Part shown: positions 37,595-46,150 of the stretch, piece after piece
Position numbering within the stretch: position 1 is the first letter of the stretch
How the letters are laid out: every line of letters starts with the position of its first letter
NCBI RefSeq assembly: GCF_000685395.1
Contig: NZ_AVSQ01000012.1
Location: 117,724-181,723, forward strand
DNA from: Candidatus Nitrosotenuis chungbukensis
Lineage (GTDB): Archaea > Thermoproteota > Nitrososphaeria > Nitrososphaerales > Nitrosopumilaceae
DNA length: 64,000 nucleotides
Direction of reading: 5' to 3'
Notes under the pieces: model-generated
What the model was told of the DNA's origin: nothing
Seen by the model: the letters and a program-made list of their open reading frames with translations, nothing else
Database searches by the model: none
Program-made: the position numbers and the translations under genes

Positions 37595-37917
37595 GAGGCA
37601 TTCGTATTTTCCAGTTTTATAAAGTGATATCTAGGATCTGTTGTCCTGCCGTACAGATTTTTATGATCATCAAGATCAACTAGCCATACTATTCCCTTTG
37701 AATAGTCAACATGGTAAATCAAAGTATGAGATTTTATTATGTGTTTTCCAATGCAATTTTTATAAATTCCATGTTTTGATTCGCCTAGTCTAGCTGGATC
37801 GTCTGTAGTTTTCAGATCCTCAATAAAATTTGTAAAGTTCTTGATTAGCGGCTGATTTGATTTGAATTTCTTTAGTTTTTTGTCTATTGTGTCATCAAAT
37901 GGTTGGATTAGCCACAA
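37591..37917 (-). CDS. RelE/ParE-like toxin candidate
   Basis: 108 residues from TTG. Features fit the RelE/ParE/YoeB fold: two N-terminal helices (DKKLKKFKSNQPLIKNFTNFI), then strands with KNCIGKHIIKSHTLIYHVDY and WLVDLDDHKNLYG. The basic surface and length suit an mRNA interferase or gyrase toxin, but the catalytic residues are not certain. A short gene with an antitoxin-like C-terminus ends 2 bp upstream, although it is frameshifted. Assignment rests on fold pattern and gene order. Confidence 0.6.
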   Translation of the reverse strand: MWLIQPFDDTIDKKLKKFKSNQPLIKNFTNFIEDLKTTDDPARLGESKHGIYKNCIGKHIIKSHTLIYHVDYSKGIVWLVDLDDHKNLYGRTTDPRYHFIKLENTNAS

Positions 37918-37919
37918 AT

Positions 37920-38062
37920 TTACTCTTTTAGAATCTCATCTACGTGCTTGAGATATTCTTCAGGAGTGTAGACCTTGCCCTTTATTTTACCAGATTCGAT
38001 CAGTTTTATTTTTTTTCAATTTCCGGATTTAATTTTTCCTGCACTTTGTGTGCTTTTTGCAT
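37920..38062 (-). pseudogene. short antitoxin-like gene with a frameshift in an A8 run
   Basis: The first reading frame gives MQKAHKVQEKLNPEIEKK then a stop. The next frame continues IKLIESGKIKGKVYTPEEYLKHVDEILKE and stops 2 bp before the toxin start. Adding one A to the run of eight A's would join them into a 49-residue protein, the size of small antitoxins, with a charged helix at the end (YTPEEYLKHVDEIL). It is either truly broken, a sequencing slip, or decoded by slippage on the A-run. Confidence 0.55.
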
Positions 38063-38179
38063 ATGTTACAACAGTATCTTTTCTATATAAAGACAAGTGC
38101 GTAATATGTAAATCTCTCAAACATCGCTTGTTAGGATCGTATTTTTTTTACTTGGCAAAGTTATTGAAAATCTAAAAAG

Positions 38180-38254
38180 CGGGCCAGAAGGGCTTCGATC
38201 CCTTGACCACTGGATTAGAAGTCCAGCACTCTATCCATGCTGAGCTACCGGCCC
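38180..38254 (-). tRNA. tRNA-Arg (TCT)
   Basis: The minus strand starts GGGCCGG at 38254 and ends CTGGCCC plus G73 at 38180. D-arm TAGCTCAGCATGGATAGAG, anticodon stem CTGGA/TCCAG with loop CTTCTAA (anticodon TCT), and T-arm AAGGGATCGAAGCCCTT all pair. No intron and no encoded CCA. Confidence 0.92.
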
Positions 38255-38363
38255 AAGGATTCCAAAAATTTTTGCCATATTAAGGGTTCCCTTAAAATAA
38301 TCAGTAGCACGACTTAAGAATCTGCTATTAAGTAAAGTAAATCCTGAAAAATAATTTATTATA

Positions 38364-38477
38364 TTGATAGTATCTGGGATCATCGTAGCCATATGGGAGA
38401 CACAGTGTTTCTTGGACTGGAGTTCTGGGGAGTTCTACGTTGAGGGATTACACTTTGTTACTCTGGTGCGAAGATAG
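38364..38477 (+). CDS. possible small protein of 37 residues
   Basis: In the 297-bp gap between tRNA-Arg and the aminopropyltransferase-like gene, a G+C-richer patch contains an open frame from TTG: LIVSGIIVAIWETQCFLDWS then SGEFYVEGLHFVTLVRR. It has a hydrophobic N-terminus and a basic end. A second frame in the same patch is also open (MGDTVFLGLEFWGVLR), so the patch could instead be a structured RNA. Weak support. Confidence 0.25.
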   Translation: MIVSGIIVAIWETQCFLDWSSGEFYVEGLHFVTLVRR

Positions 38478-38551
38478 GAAAAAACAATAGATAAGATCGT
38501 TTCTAAAATGCCACGCAACAGTAATATGCGTTAGAAAATTCGAATCCCTGT

Positions 38552-40927
38552 TTGGCATTTCAGGAATTATCATTAATTAATAAAAGAATGATGTTTTCAG
38601 GCATTTTTCTAATCTCATTGGCAGGACTTGTACTTGAGATTGCCATCACTAGGATTTTTTCAGCTGCTATCTCGTACCACTTTACCTTTGTTGCAGTTTC
38701 AGTTGCACTTGTTGGCTTGGGCTCATCCGGACTATTGGTTCATCATTGGTTGAGAAAAATCAAGGAAGGTTGGGCTGCCAATCTCACAATCATAGCATCA
38801 CTTGGAATAACTCTGATGATTCCGCTGACTCTTTTTGTCATGCATGCTCTGGCATCTCGCATAACTTACCTGCCGCTGTATATGCTAATGTTTGCAAGCG
38901 CATTTTTCTTTATAGGAATAGTAATCTCGTCTGCATTCAACGCCTTTGCACATGTTGCTGGAAGGCTGTATGCGGCAGACCTGATTGGCGCATCCCTGGG
39001 TGCAGTTGTAGTTGTTTTGTTGTTATCAGCACTAGGTGGGGAGGGAACTGCTTTGATGGTAGGCCTTGTCTCGTCTATTGGCGCTACCATTTTTTCCATT
39101 GTGGCAAAAAGCAGGAAGAAAATTTTAATCAGTTTTGTGTTTATTGCGTTTGCATCGTCGCTTTTGTTTATCAACGAAACAATGCCGATATTCTCAATCC
39201 AAACTGATCCTGCCGCACAAAAAGACTTGCCGCTGTTTTTGAAGGAAAACCCCGGCTCTCACATTGTAAAGACACAATGGAATTCTTTTTCAAGAATTGA
39301 TGTAGTCGAGGGAATTACCGGTAACTGTGCCGGTAATGCAGATCCATATTCACAAAAACAGTGCTCGCAAACAGAAGTTGTCGCAAAGATTTTCATCGAC
39401 GGCGGGGCTGGCACTAACATAATTTCTTGGGATGGAAATACCAATAGCAGAAAAGAACTCTCGAATTGGATGCAATATCTGCCGTTTAAGATGAAGATTG
39501 ACCCAAAGGTGCTCATTATTGGATCTGGCGGGGGCAGGGATGTTGTCGCTGCACTATCCAGTGGAAGCACAGACGTTACGGCTGTTGAGATAAACCCAAT
39601 AATCTTTGAAACTGTCAAAAGCTACGGCGACAGAGCGGGAAACCTGTACACGCATCAATACGTACGATCTTACGTAGATGAGGGTAGAAGCTTTATTTCG
39701 AGATCTCAGGAAAAATACGACATTATCTACATACCGTTTGTAGACACGTGGGCCTCAGTTTCATCAGGAAGTCTTGGCGTTTCTGAGAATTTCCTTTACA
39801 CTATAGAAGGTTTTCAAGAATATTATGATCACTTGGAATCTGATGGGAAAATAATTGCAGTCAGGTGGCTTATGGATTCACCTAGATTTGTTTCAACGTT
39901 CTCTGAACTGCTTGAAAGAAACGGAATTCCGCGTACTGACCTTTCGAAACATCTTGTGATTGTAAGCTCAGATTCGATAACAAAGGATCCAAGTGTGACA
40001 ATGGTGATATTTTCAAAGTCGCCCTTTACAGACAGTGAGATCCAATTCCTATCTGATGCTTTTGAAAGAAGCAATTACAAACCTATTCTCATACCAAATG
40101 TGGTCTTAGTTGAGCCATATTCTGACTTTTTGAATGGCAAACTATCCTATGATGAGTTTTATGCGATGTTCAAAACAAAAGCTCATTTTGTAACTGATGA
40201 CAGTCCATTCTTTTTGTCATTTGAGAAACCGATACCTCAAGTCCTACAGACATTGATTTACATTAGCATTGCAATCGTAGCGGTCTTTCTTCTAGGTCCT
40301 TACGTCTGGCTCAAAAAGAACAAATTTGAAAAAAGTGAGATAAAGACTGGAACTGCCGCTTTGTATTTTGCCGCATTGGGAATGGGTTTTATTCTAATCG
40401 AGCTTTCATTGCTACAAAAATTGATTCTCCTTTTGGGAAACCCCACAATGACATTTGCCATTTTGCTGTTCACAATTCTCATAGCTAGCGGGATTGGCAG
40501 CTTTGCAAGCAGCCGCATAGTAAAACACAACACGAGAAACCTAACGTTCGTAATATCTGGAATAATCGTACTGGGATTCTCCTACGCCATGTTACTGCCG
40601 ACTCTAATTTACTCTATTATCTCAGAGCAATTTATCGTAAAATCTCTAATTAGTGTGGCCATTCTCTTCCCGGTGGGATTTTTGATGGGTATGCCGTTGC
40701 CTTCTGCCATGAGACTTGTAAAATCATATTCTGCTACAAAGGTTCCCTGGATGTGGGCAATTAATGGCGCATTTTCAGTTTTTGGTGCAGTCTTGTCTGT
40801 AACTGTGGGAATTTTGTTTGGTGCATCATTTGCAATGATGCTTGGTGCATCCATTTACTTTATCGCTTTGGGAATTTCATTTACCTGGAAGAAAAAATCT
40901 TTGATACCAATACCAACTGCTGGTTGA
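38552..40927 (+). CDS. polytopic membrane protein with spermidine synthase-like domain
   Basis: 791 residues. An N-terminal block of about six helices (MMFSGIFLISLAGLVLEIAITRIF onward) is followed by a Rossmann aminopropyl/methyltransferase-like domain at about residues 235-560 (VLIIGSGGGRDVVAALSSG, VTAVEINPII). A C-terminal block of about six helices begins QVLQTLIYISIAIVAVF. This is the fused membrane spermidine synthase-like family found in many bacteria and archaea; the substrate is unknown. An ATG at 38588 is an alternative start to the TTG at 38552. It stands alone between tRNA-Arg and ogg. Confidence 0.85.
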   Translation: MAFQELSLINKRMMFSGIFLISLAGLVLEIAITRIFSAAISYHFTFVAVSVALVGLGSSGLLVHHWLRKIKEGWAANLTIIASLGITLMIPLTLFVMHALASRITYLPLYMLMFASAFFFIGIVISSAFNAFAHVAGRLYAADLIGASLGAVVVVLLLSALGGEGTALMVGLVSSIGATIFSIVAKSRKKILISFVFIAFASSLLFINETMPIFSIQTDPAAQKDLPLFLKENPGSHIVKTQWNSFSRIDVVEGITGNCAGNADPYSQKQCSQTEVVAKIFIDGGAGTNIISWDGNTNSRKELSNWMQYLPFKMKIDPKVLIIGSGGGRDVVAALSSGSTDVTAVEINPIIFETVKSYGDRAGNLYTHQYVRSYVDEGRSFISRSQEKYDIIYIPFVDTWASVSSGSLGVSENFLYTIEGFQEYYDHLESDGKIIAVRWLMDSPRFVSTFSELLERNGIPRTDLSKHLVIVSSDSITKDPSVTMVIFSKSPFTDSEIQFLSDAFERSNYKPILIPNVVLVEPYSDFLNGKLSYDEFYAMFKTKAHFVTDDSPFFLSFEKPIPQVLQTLIYISIAIVAVFLLGPYVWLKKNKFEKSEIKTGTAALYFAALGMGFILIELSLLQKLILLLGNPTMTFAILLFTILIASGIGSFASSRIVKHNTRNLTFVISGIIVLGFSYAMLLPTLIYSIISEQFIVKSLISVAILFPVGFLMGMPLPSAMRLVKSYSATKVPWMWAINGAFSVFGAVLSVTVGILFGASFAMMLGASIYFIALGISFTWKKKSLIPIPTAG

Positions 40928-41119
40928 AAACAAAATAGGTTGTATGTCATGGAAGGTACAAGAGATGAAGCCACACATGCATACTATACAAAACTTGTAT
41001 TCAATAGATGACTTGCTCCAAAAATGAGATTTTCATGGAAGATTCTGTAATACACCTTAAGAGCAAATAGTCATACTCTGAAACTTTTGCCTTGTCAACA
41101 CTAGCTGTATTGAGGGTTT

Positions 41120-41947
41120 TTACAGCCATTTCTTCTGATTCTCATCGCGTATCATCTTGAAGAGAAATTGCTGGGAATATCCCGCATATCTGCCAAAGTA
41201 TTCCACTAGCTCGTCATGGAGTGCCTGATATTTCTTGTCTGTCAGGGTTTTGCCCCCAAATGAGAATTTTTCCGGATAATAATTTTGCAAGCTCCGCAGT
41301 ATCCATCTGTCAAGCGGAAATGCCTCCAGCTTGTCAAGCGAAAAAAGCAATATGCAGTCGGCAACCTTGTTCCCAATTCCAAACACTCCAAGTAATGATT
41401 CCTTTGCGGTGTGGTAGTCTGCCTTTTTTAAAAAATCAAAGTCGATTTCCTTTTCTGCAACTGACATGGCCGCTTTTTTTACAAATGGCACTCGGTATCC
41501 CAACCCGCATGACGATAATTCTGCATTGCTTGCCCTTGCCAGTCTCTTTGGCTCTGGGAACAGGTGGAACTTTGTTCCTTGGAACGTTGTTTTCCTGCCA
41601 AACTTTTCGCAGATGTGGTGCAATGACGATCTGATGTTTTGAATGCTAGAGTTTGACGAAACAATAAACGATATGTAGCACTGGAAGGGGTCCTGCCTTA
41701 ACAGCCTGAGACCTGAGAACTTTTTTACTGCATTTTTAATGGTCCTGTCCTTTGATATGTCTTTGAAAATTTTCCCCAAGTCGTCGCTTTCTCTGAAAAA
41801 ACCCAACTCGTCTTTTTCTAGCGATGATATCCTGTCCTGGCTTGCAGAAAAGACGTTCTGGCCGTCCACCCCGTACCAAGTACTGTCTGTTTTTTTCCAC
41901 AAAAACACCTGGCCGCTGTTAATTGTCTGATCTAAGTTGATTTCCAA
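41120..41947 (-). CDS. ogg: 8-oxoguanine DNA glycosylase, OGG1-like
   Basis: 275 residues. The N-terminal domain shows INSGQVFLWKKTDSTWYGV, the 8-oxoguanine-binding start of the OGG1/AlkA family. The helix-hairpin-helix and GPD region is LLGVFGIGNKVADCILLFSLDKLEAFPLDRWI, with the catalytic lysine in GNKVAD and the aspartate in PLDRW. It removes 8-oxoguanine and nicks the strand as a bifunctional lyase. It starts 1 bp after the stop of the beta-CASP nuclease gene, so the two share a transcript. Confidence 0.9.
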   Translation of the reverse strand: MEINLDQTINSGQVFLWKKTDSTWYGVDGQNVFSASQDRISSLEKDELGFFRESDDLGKIFKDISKDRTIKNAVKKFSGLRLLRQDPFQCYISFIVSSNSSIQNIRSSLHHICEKFGRKTTFQGTKFHLFPEPKRLARASNAELSSCGLGYRVPFVKKAAMSVAEKEIDFDFLKKADYHTAKESLLGVFGIGNKVADCILLFSLDKLEAFPLDRWILRSLQNYYPEKFSFGGKTLTDKKYQALHDELVEYFGRYAGYSQQFLFKMIRDENQKKWL

Positions 41948-41948
41948 T

Positions 41949-43205
41949 TTAGATGGTTACGGTATCGCCCATCTTTGGGGCATGAGCGTCAAAGCCGAAC
42001 CTCTCGTGTATCTCCTCTGCGAATTTGGTGCATGACTGCCCGTCGCCGTGGACCGTTAGGACCTTTGGGTTTCCCTTTATCCTTTTTACCAGATCAAAGA
42101 GCGCGTCCCTGTCTGAATGCCCAGAAAACTCGTACTGGCGGACCTGCGCATCTGCCTTTTTCTCCCTTCCCTGCACCATTACCTTTCCTGTGTCAAGCAG
42201 TTTCCTTCCAGGCGTTCCCTCCCCCTGGTATGACACCAGCGCGATTCCGTTTTTCTTGTTAAATGCCAATTCCTGAAGGTAAAACACAGCGTTTCCGCCG
42301 ACAAGCATTCCGGCAGGTGATATCACAACGCACGGCTCTTTGAGCTCCCTGATTCTTTCCTCGTGGCTGCTAATCCACACTGCGTTGTGGATGGCGTCTG
42401 AAAACACGTTATAGTCCCTCAAGTATTCTGGGTATCGCAAAATTATCTCGTTTACCTTCAGTGCCATTCCGTCCATTATGATTTTGTGCTTGAACTTGGC
42501 GTTTTTCAAAACGCATGCAATTTCCTGCGAGCGCTCAACTGAAAACGACGGAACAAACAGCGTTCCCTTTTGGTCTAGGATCTCGTTTGCAAACTCGATG
42601 AACTTTTCTTCTGATTCCTTTCGCGGCATCTGGTTTGTCTGGGAGTAGGTACTTTCCGTTATGAGCAGGTCTATCTCACCAAAGTCCAAGTCCGCCTCGC
42701 GGAGCATTCTTGATCCCCTGACGTTTATGTCACCCGTATAGAATAATCGCTTGTTCTCTGACTCGACTAGCACTGTTCCACCGCCAACGACATGGCCAGA
42801 GTCCCGCAGTTCAAATGACGAGTTGCCGCGCTGCACTTTTTGCTTGAACGATATTTCGGTTGCATGACTCATCATCTTGTTTACCTCCGGCAGCCCAAAG
42901 GGATGCATGTCTTTTTCCAGCTTTAGCATGTCCTCGATTAGTAATCTGCTCAAATCAAAAGTGGGCGCAGTTGCAAACACGTCGCATCCCCCGCTTACGT
43001 ACATCATTGGGACATATCCTGAATGATCCAAATGTGCATGGCTGATTATAATGGAATCAACCTCCTTTGGCATCACGTGCAATGGCGCAAGAGGAGGCTT
43101 GGACAGCTGTACGCCGTAATCCAAAAGATAATTTGCGCCGTCGCAATTTACCAAAAAGCCAGATCGACCCACTTCCTGTCCTGCACCTAATACTTTTACC
43201 TTCAA
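41949..43205 (-). CDS. beta-CASP metallo-beta-lactamase RNA nuclease (CPSF/RNase J family)
   Basis: 418 residues. Metallo-beta-lactamase motifs: LLDYGVQ, ISHAHLDHSGYVP (HxHxDH), DSGHVVGGGTVLVE and FYTGDINVRGS. The beta-CASP motifs follow: FVPSFSVERSQEI, VVISPAGMLVGGNA and EFSGHSDRDALF. There is no N-terminal KH domain, so it is the short aCPSF2-type rather than the transcription-terminating aCPSF1. It likely acts in RNA 5' trimming or 3' processing. It lies directly upstream of ogg on the same strand. Confidence 0.9.
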   Translation of the reverse strand: MKVKVLGAGQEVGRSGFLVNCDGANYLLDYGVQLSKPPLAPLHVMPKEVDSIIISHAHLDHSGYVPMMYVSGGCDVFATAPTFDLSRLLIEDMLKLEKDMHPFGLPEVNKMMSHATEISFKQKVQRGNSSFELRDSGHVVGGGTVLVESENKRLFYTGDINVRGSRMLREADLDFGEIDLLITESTYSQTNQMPRKESEEKFIEFANEILDQKGTLFVPSFSVERSQEIACVLKNAKFKHKIIMDGMALKVNEIILRYPEYLRDYNVFSDAIHNAVWISSHEERIRELKEPCVVISPAGMLVGGNAVFYLQELAFNKKNGIALVSYQGEGTPGRKLLDTGKVMVQGREKKADAQVRQYEFSGHSDRDALFDLVKRIKGNPKVLTVHGDGQSCTKFAEEIHERFGFDAHAPKMGDTVTI

Positions 43206-43312
43206 GAATTAAACTGCCGATCCGTCTACGTTAAAAGGTTGCCACAGGAACTGCGATCATTCCGATTACGATATAATCTTCAAAAGCTTTAATTAGTCAT
43301 ACCTAAGATCCC

Positions 43313-43531
43313 ATGTTTATGGGTAGAACTTTTGACCAATGGTGGAATACAATTCCCGCAGATGTACGCAGTAAAGTTCGTGCAGGCGACGAGGGAAACA
43401 AACCACTACTAAACCAGATTAACTGGGTTTGGGTAAAAAATCTGATGGATAAAAGGGCCGACTTAAATCCAACAGCAGCAGAATTGCTGGATTGGGTAAC
43501 AAGTGGTCAAATAGATGCAATGCGAAAGTAA
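43313..43531 (+). CDS. conserved small thaumarchaeal protein
   Basis: 72 residues, charged and probably helical: GRTFDQWWNTIPADVRSKVRA, then NQINWVWVKNLMDKRADLNPTAAELLDWV. It is rich in tryptophan for its size and has no metal or membrane motif. A T-rich tract (43550-43568) ends the transcript. A second start at residue 3 (MGRTFDQ) is possible. Function unknown. Confidence 0.65.
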   Translation: MFMGRTFDQWWNTIPADVRSKVRAGDEGNKPLLNQINWVWVKNLMDKRADLNPTAAELLDWVTSGQIDAMRK

Positions 43532-43672
43532 CGCACCATCTGGTTATCTTTTTTATCTTTTGTTTTTCTTGATTTGACTTGATCGTTTGTCCGATCAAAA
43601 TGTATAACACTGTTAATTATTTTGATTATGGTTTAAATAGTTACCACGGACTTGTTTAGTTAAGTGAAATAA

Positions 43673-43975
43673 ATGCCAATAGCAATACTTCCAGACGTCG
43701 ATGAACAAAGATGTATCGGCTGCGCATTGTGCGTAGAAATCTGTACATCTCTTGGCCCAGACGTACTCCGTGTAAAGCCTGTAGAAGGTTGGAAGAGAGG
43801 TAAAGCATTTGTCTTTTATCCAGAAAGATGCATCTCCGATGGAGCATGCATTGGAGTTTGTCCAACAAAATCCATCTTTTGGATGAGACCAATGAACTAC
43901 ACAGCTGGTCAACCAGTACCTCTTCACAAGAACGGAGTATTCGTAAAAGGCTGGGCAGAAGACGCAGGCCTATAA
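43673..43975 (+). CDS. ferredoxin with one Cys-to-Asp change in the second cluster motif
   Basis: 100 residues. Motif 1 is CIGCALCVEIC (CxxCxxCxxxC). Motif 2 is CISDGACIGVCP, where the second cysteine of the usual pattern is Asp. Such CxxDxxC motifs occur in Pyrococcus and Sulfolobus ferredoxins, where that site holds a [3Fe-4S] or Asp-ligated [4Fe-4S] cluster. A 7Fe or 8Fe ferredoxin is therefore expected. A TTTAAATA box at about 43632 and a long T-tract after the stop point to a strongly expressed single-gene transcript. Confidence 0.88.
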   Translation: MPIAILPDVDEQRCIGCALCVEICTSLGPDVLRVKPVEGWKRGKAFVFYPERCISDGACIGVCPTKSIFWMRPMNYTAGQPVPLHKNGVFVKGWAEDAGL

Positions 43976-43993
43976 ACCTGTAGCTCTTTAGTC

Positions 43994-44005
43994 TTTTTTT
44001 CTTTT
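43994..44005 (+). terminator. poly-T terminator after the ferredoxin gene
   Basis: A run beginning TTTTTTTCTTTTTT starts 19 bp after the ferredoxin stop and continues T-rich into the end of the convergent tgt gene. Confidence 0.55.
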
Positions 44006-45517
44006 TTATTTTTTGAGAAACTTGGTTTTGCACTTTTTCGGTATCATTTTGGAATAATGCTTTAGGAACTCGTCGTTTTCCAAGTATATGGTTTTGAATT
44101 TGTTTTTTGCAAAAAATATTTTCCACGTCTTTTCAAACTCGGAATAATCAGTTGGCGCAAATCTCTGCCTTGACATCACATACTGTGCGGCAGGATACAA
44201 GTCGGAAATCTCAAGCGGGATTAATCCCAAAAACGGATTGTACTGGCAGTACTGGACGGTGTCGTCGTTTTTTAGCTTTCTTTTGATTTTCGTGTATTCC
44301 TTTGATAGGTAAAACGGCCTTGTCTGCGAGTCCCTGATTATGGCAAGCTTCTCCTTGTCTGACTTGAAGTTTCTCACAGTGTTGTGGTATGATATTACCT
44401 CGGGCCTGAACTGGTCTTCGTGCGAATACAAAAAGACCGCCTTTTCCTTGAACTTGGGGGTTCCTTTTGTCAAAAAGTCAGTATTGTCCGTGAACACCTC
44501 AAGTGACTCAAAGAGCTTCGGGTGTGCCCTGATTTTCTTTACTATGTACTCCCACAGCCTGCCCTCGTGGATTGCCTCCTTTGACCTGTCAACTTCGGCC
44601 TTTATGGAATACAGGTTGTGCAGCGCTATGTGCGTGGTTCGCTCCTCCTGCGGCAGGGCAAGCATTTCCTTTGGAGTGTATTTTGTGCAGATTTCGCAGT
44701 TGCATGAAAAGTACTGGATTTCTGACAGGTGGCTTGTCCTGTCCTCCGAGATGTACCTGTCGTGCTTTGCGTACAGCATGTATGATGCGGAGTCAAACGT
44801 GTCGCAGCCAAGCGCTATTGCGATTGGTATGGTGAGCGGATGTCCTGCGCCAAAGAGGTGCAGCGGGATGGAGTCTGGGACGAGCCGCTTTGCAGCAACA
44901 ATCATTTTTGCAAGTATCTTGTATTCGTACGACTCCATGACCTCAACTGGGCTGCCGAGTGCCAACATCGGAAACCCATAGTCTACTAGCGCCTTGGTTG
45001 ATTTTTTCACCAAGTCATAGTGTTCTGCTCCCTGGATTGGGCCAACCCAGATTTGCCCGTTGTCTGCTTTGCTGTCTATTGTTTCCTTTGAAATTTTTAA
45101 AGTATAGTCGACGTATTCTTTTGCCTTTTTCTTTGCAAGGCCGTACCCTGTGGGCTTGTCAAGCGGAATGGCAATGTCTGTCATTATCCTTTGTTCAAAT
45201 GACGCCATGTCTGCAGACGAGACATCCACCGCGCCGTATTCCAGTACCTGGTATCCCCCCGAGTCTGTCATTACAGCTCCGTCGAAATTTATGATGTCGT
45301 GAATTCCGCGCTTTGCAGCTTCCTCACCATAGCGCTTCATTGTGATGTATGCGTTTGTTATTACGAGATCAAAGCCCATCTGTTTTAGTTTTTGCGCGGG
45401 GATTCTCTGGGTCACCGGGTGAATCACCGGGACAAATGCAGGTGTCTCAACCTTTCCGTGATTTGTGTGCAGGATTCCGATTCTTGCAGCCAGATCTGTC
45501 TTTAGTATCTCAAACAT
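44006..45517 (-). CDS. tgtA: archaeosine tRNA-guanine transglycosylase
   Basis: Exchanges guanine-15 of tRNA for preQ0, the first step to archaeosine. From ATG 45517 it is 503 residues. Visible are MTDSGGYQVLEYGAVDVSSADMASFEQRI with an active-site Asp, IPLDKPTGYG, WVGPIQGAEHYDLV, and the zinc site CNCEICTKYTPKEM with a downstream His. The C-terminal part after about residue 330 is the archaeal C1/C2 extension; no clear PUA domain is seen. A longer frame to 45586 overlaps the upstream kinase gene and lacks family support. The kinase gene ends 4 bp upstream. Confidence 0.92.
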   Translation of the reverse strand: MFEILKTDLAARIGILHTNHGKVETPAFVPVIHPVTQRIPAQKLKQMGFDLVITNAYITMKRYGEEAAKRGIHDIINFDGAVMTDSGGYQVLEYGAVDVSSADMASFEQRIMTDIAIPLDKPTGYGLAKKKAKEYVDYTLKISKETIDSKADNGQIWVGPIQGAEHYDLVKKSTKALVDYGFPMLALGSPVEVMESYEYKILAKMIVAAKRLVPDSIPLHLFGAGHPLTIPIAIALGCDTFDSASYMLYAKHDRYISEDRTSHLSEIQYFSCNCEICTKYTPKEMLALPQEERTTHIALHNLYSIKAEVDRSKEAIHEGRLWEYIVKKIRAHPKLFESLEVFTDNTDFLTKGTPKFKEKAVFLYSHEDQFRPEVISYHNTVRNFKSDKEKLAIIRDSQTRPFYLSKEYTKIKRKLKNDDTVQYCQYNPFLGLIPLEISDLYPAAQYVMSRQRFAPTDYSEFEKTWKIFFAKNKFKTIYLENDEFLKHYSKMIPKKCKTKFLKK

Positions 45518-45521
45518 GGAA

Positions 45522-46076
45522 TCACCGGTTGGGGAAAAACCTGGCAAAGTCTTTTTTCTTTGCGACCATTCCAAGCCAGTCCACACTGTCGCTTTTTGAT
45601 TTCTTTTTTAGAATTCGTTTTACCTTGTTTATGGTTTGTGCTATGGTGAGATTGGTGGTGTCTATTTGGCGTGACTTTGACAACCCGAATTTCTTAATCG
45701 AGTCGTGCGCCACTATGCCAAGTATCTCGCTTGCGGCGTTTTCTGTCTGCTTTTTTTTGGAATAGTTTCGCTTTTTGTATATTGGAATCAATTTGTAGGG
45801 ATTTTTCCGTAGGATCACTGCCAATTTAATTTGTGACTTCTCCACAACATATGGCGCCAGGTGGCCCACTATGATGGAGTCTTTGGCGATTAACTTTTTG
45901 ATTATCCTGGCAAGCTTTTTTGTATCCACATCCAAAGTCGAATCTTTTTTTTCAAATATGCCGTGTTCTATCGCTATCTGGTTTAGGTCTAAAATGGTGT
46001 AGCCGAGATCGTCAGCTAGCCTTGATGATACGGTGTGCTTTCCAGTGCCCGGGTTTCCGGTAATCACAATTGACAA
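45522..46076 (-). CDS. adenylate kinase AK6/Fap7-type NTPase
   Basis: 184 residues. The P-loop GNPGTGKHTVSSRLADDLGY is at the N-terminus, followed by IIVGHLAPYVV and ILRKNPYKLIPIYKKRNYSKKKQTENAASEILG, the LID-like segment of the AK6 family. AK6/Fap7 proteins have adenylate kinase activity and assist small-subunit ribosome maturation by binding uS11. The basic C-terminus is typical. It precedes tgtA with a 4-bp gap. Confidence 0.87.
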   Translation of the reverse strand: MSIVITGNPGTGKHTVSSRLADDLGYTILDLNQIAIEHGIFEKKDSTLDVDTKKLARIIKKLIAKDSIIVGHLAPYVVEKSQIKLAVILRKNPYKLIPIYKKRNYSKKKQTENAASEILGIVAHDSIKKFGLSKSRQIDTTNLTIAQTINKVKRILKKKSKSDSVDWLGMVAKKKDFARFFPNR

Positions 46077-46150
46077 CGGGTTTTACTCTAAATCGTGCCC
46101 TTATAATTTCTGCAATGCTAATATGATGTAAGAATTTCCCAAACTGTGGA

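Noticed and set aside
37975..38175. 66-codon frame on the plus strand over the antitoxin-like gene
   Set aside because: Low-complexity hydrophobic translation that runs into the region before tRNA-Arg; the minus-strand antitoxin pattern is better.
40946..41032. 28-codon frame starting MSWKVQEMKPHMHTIQ between the aminopropyltransferase-like gene and ogg
   Set aside because: No hydrophobic, charged or metal-binding pattern and no conservation evidence; length within chance expectation.
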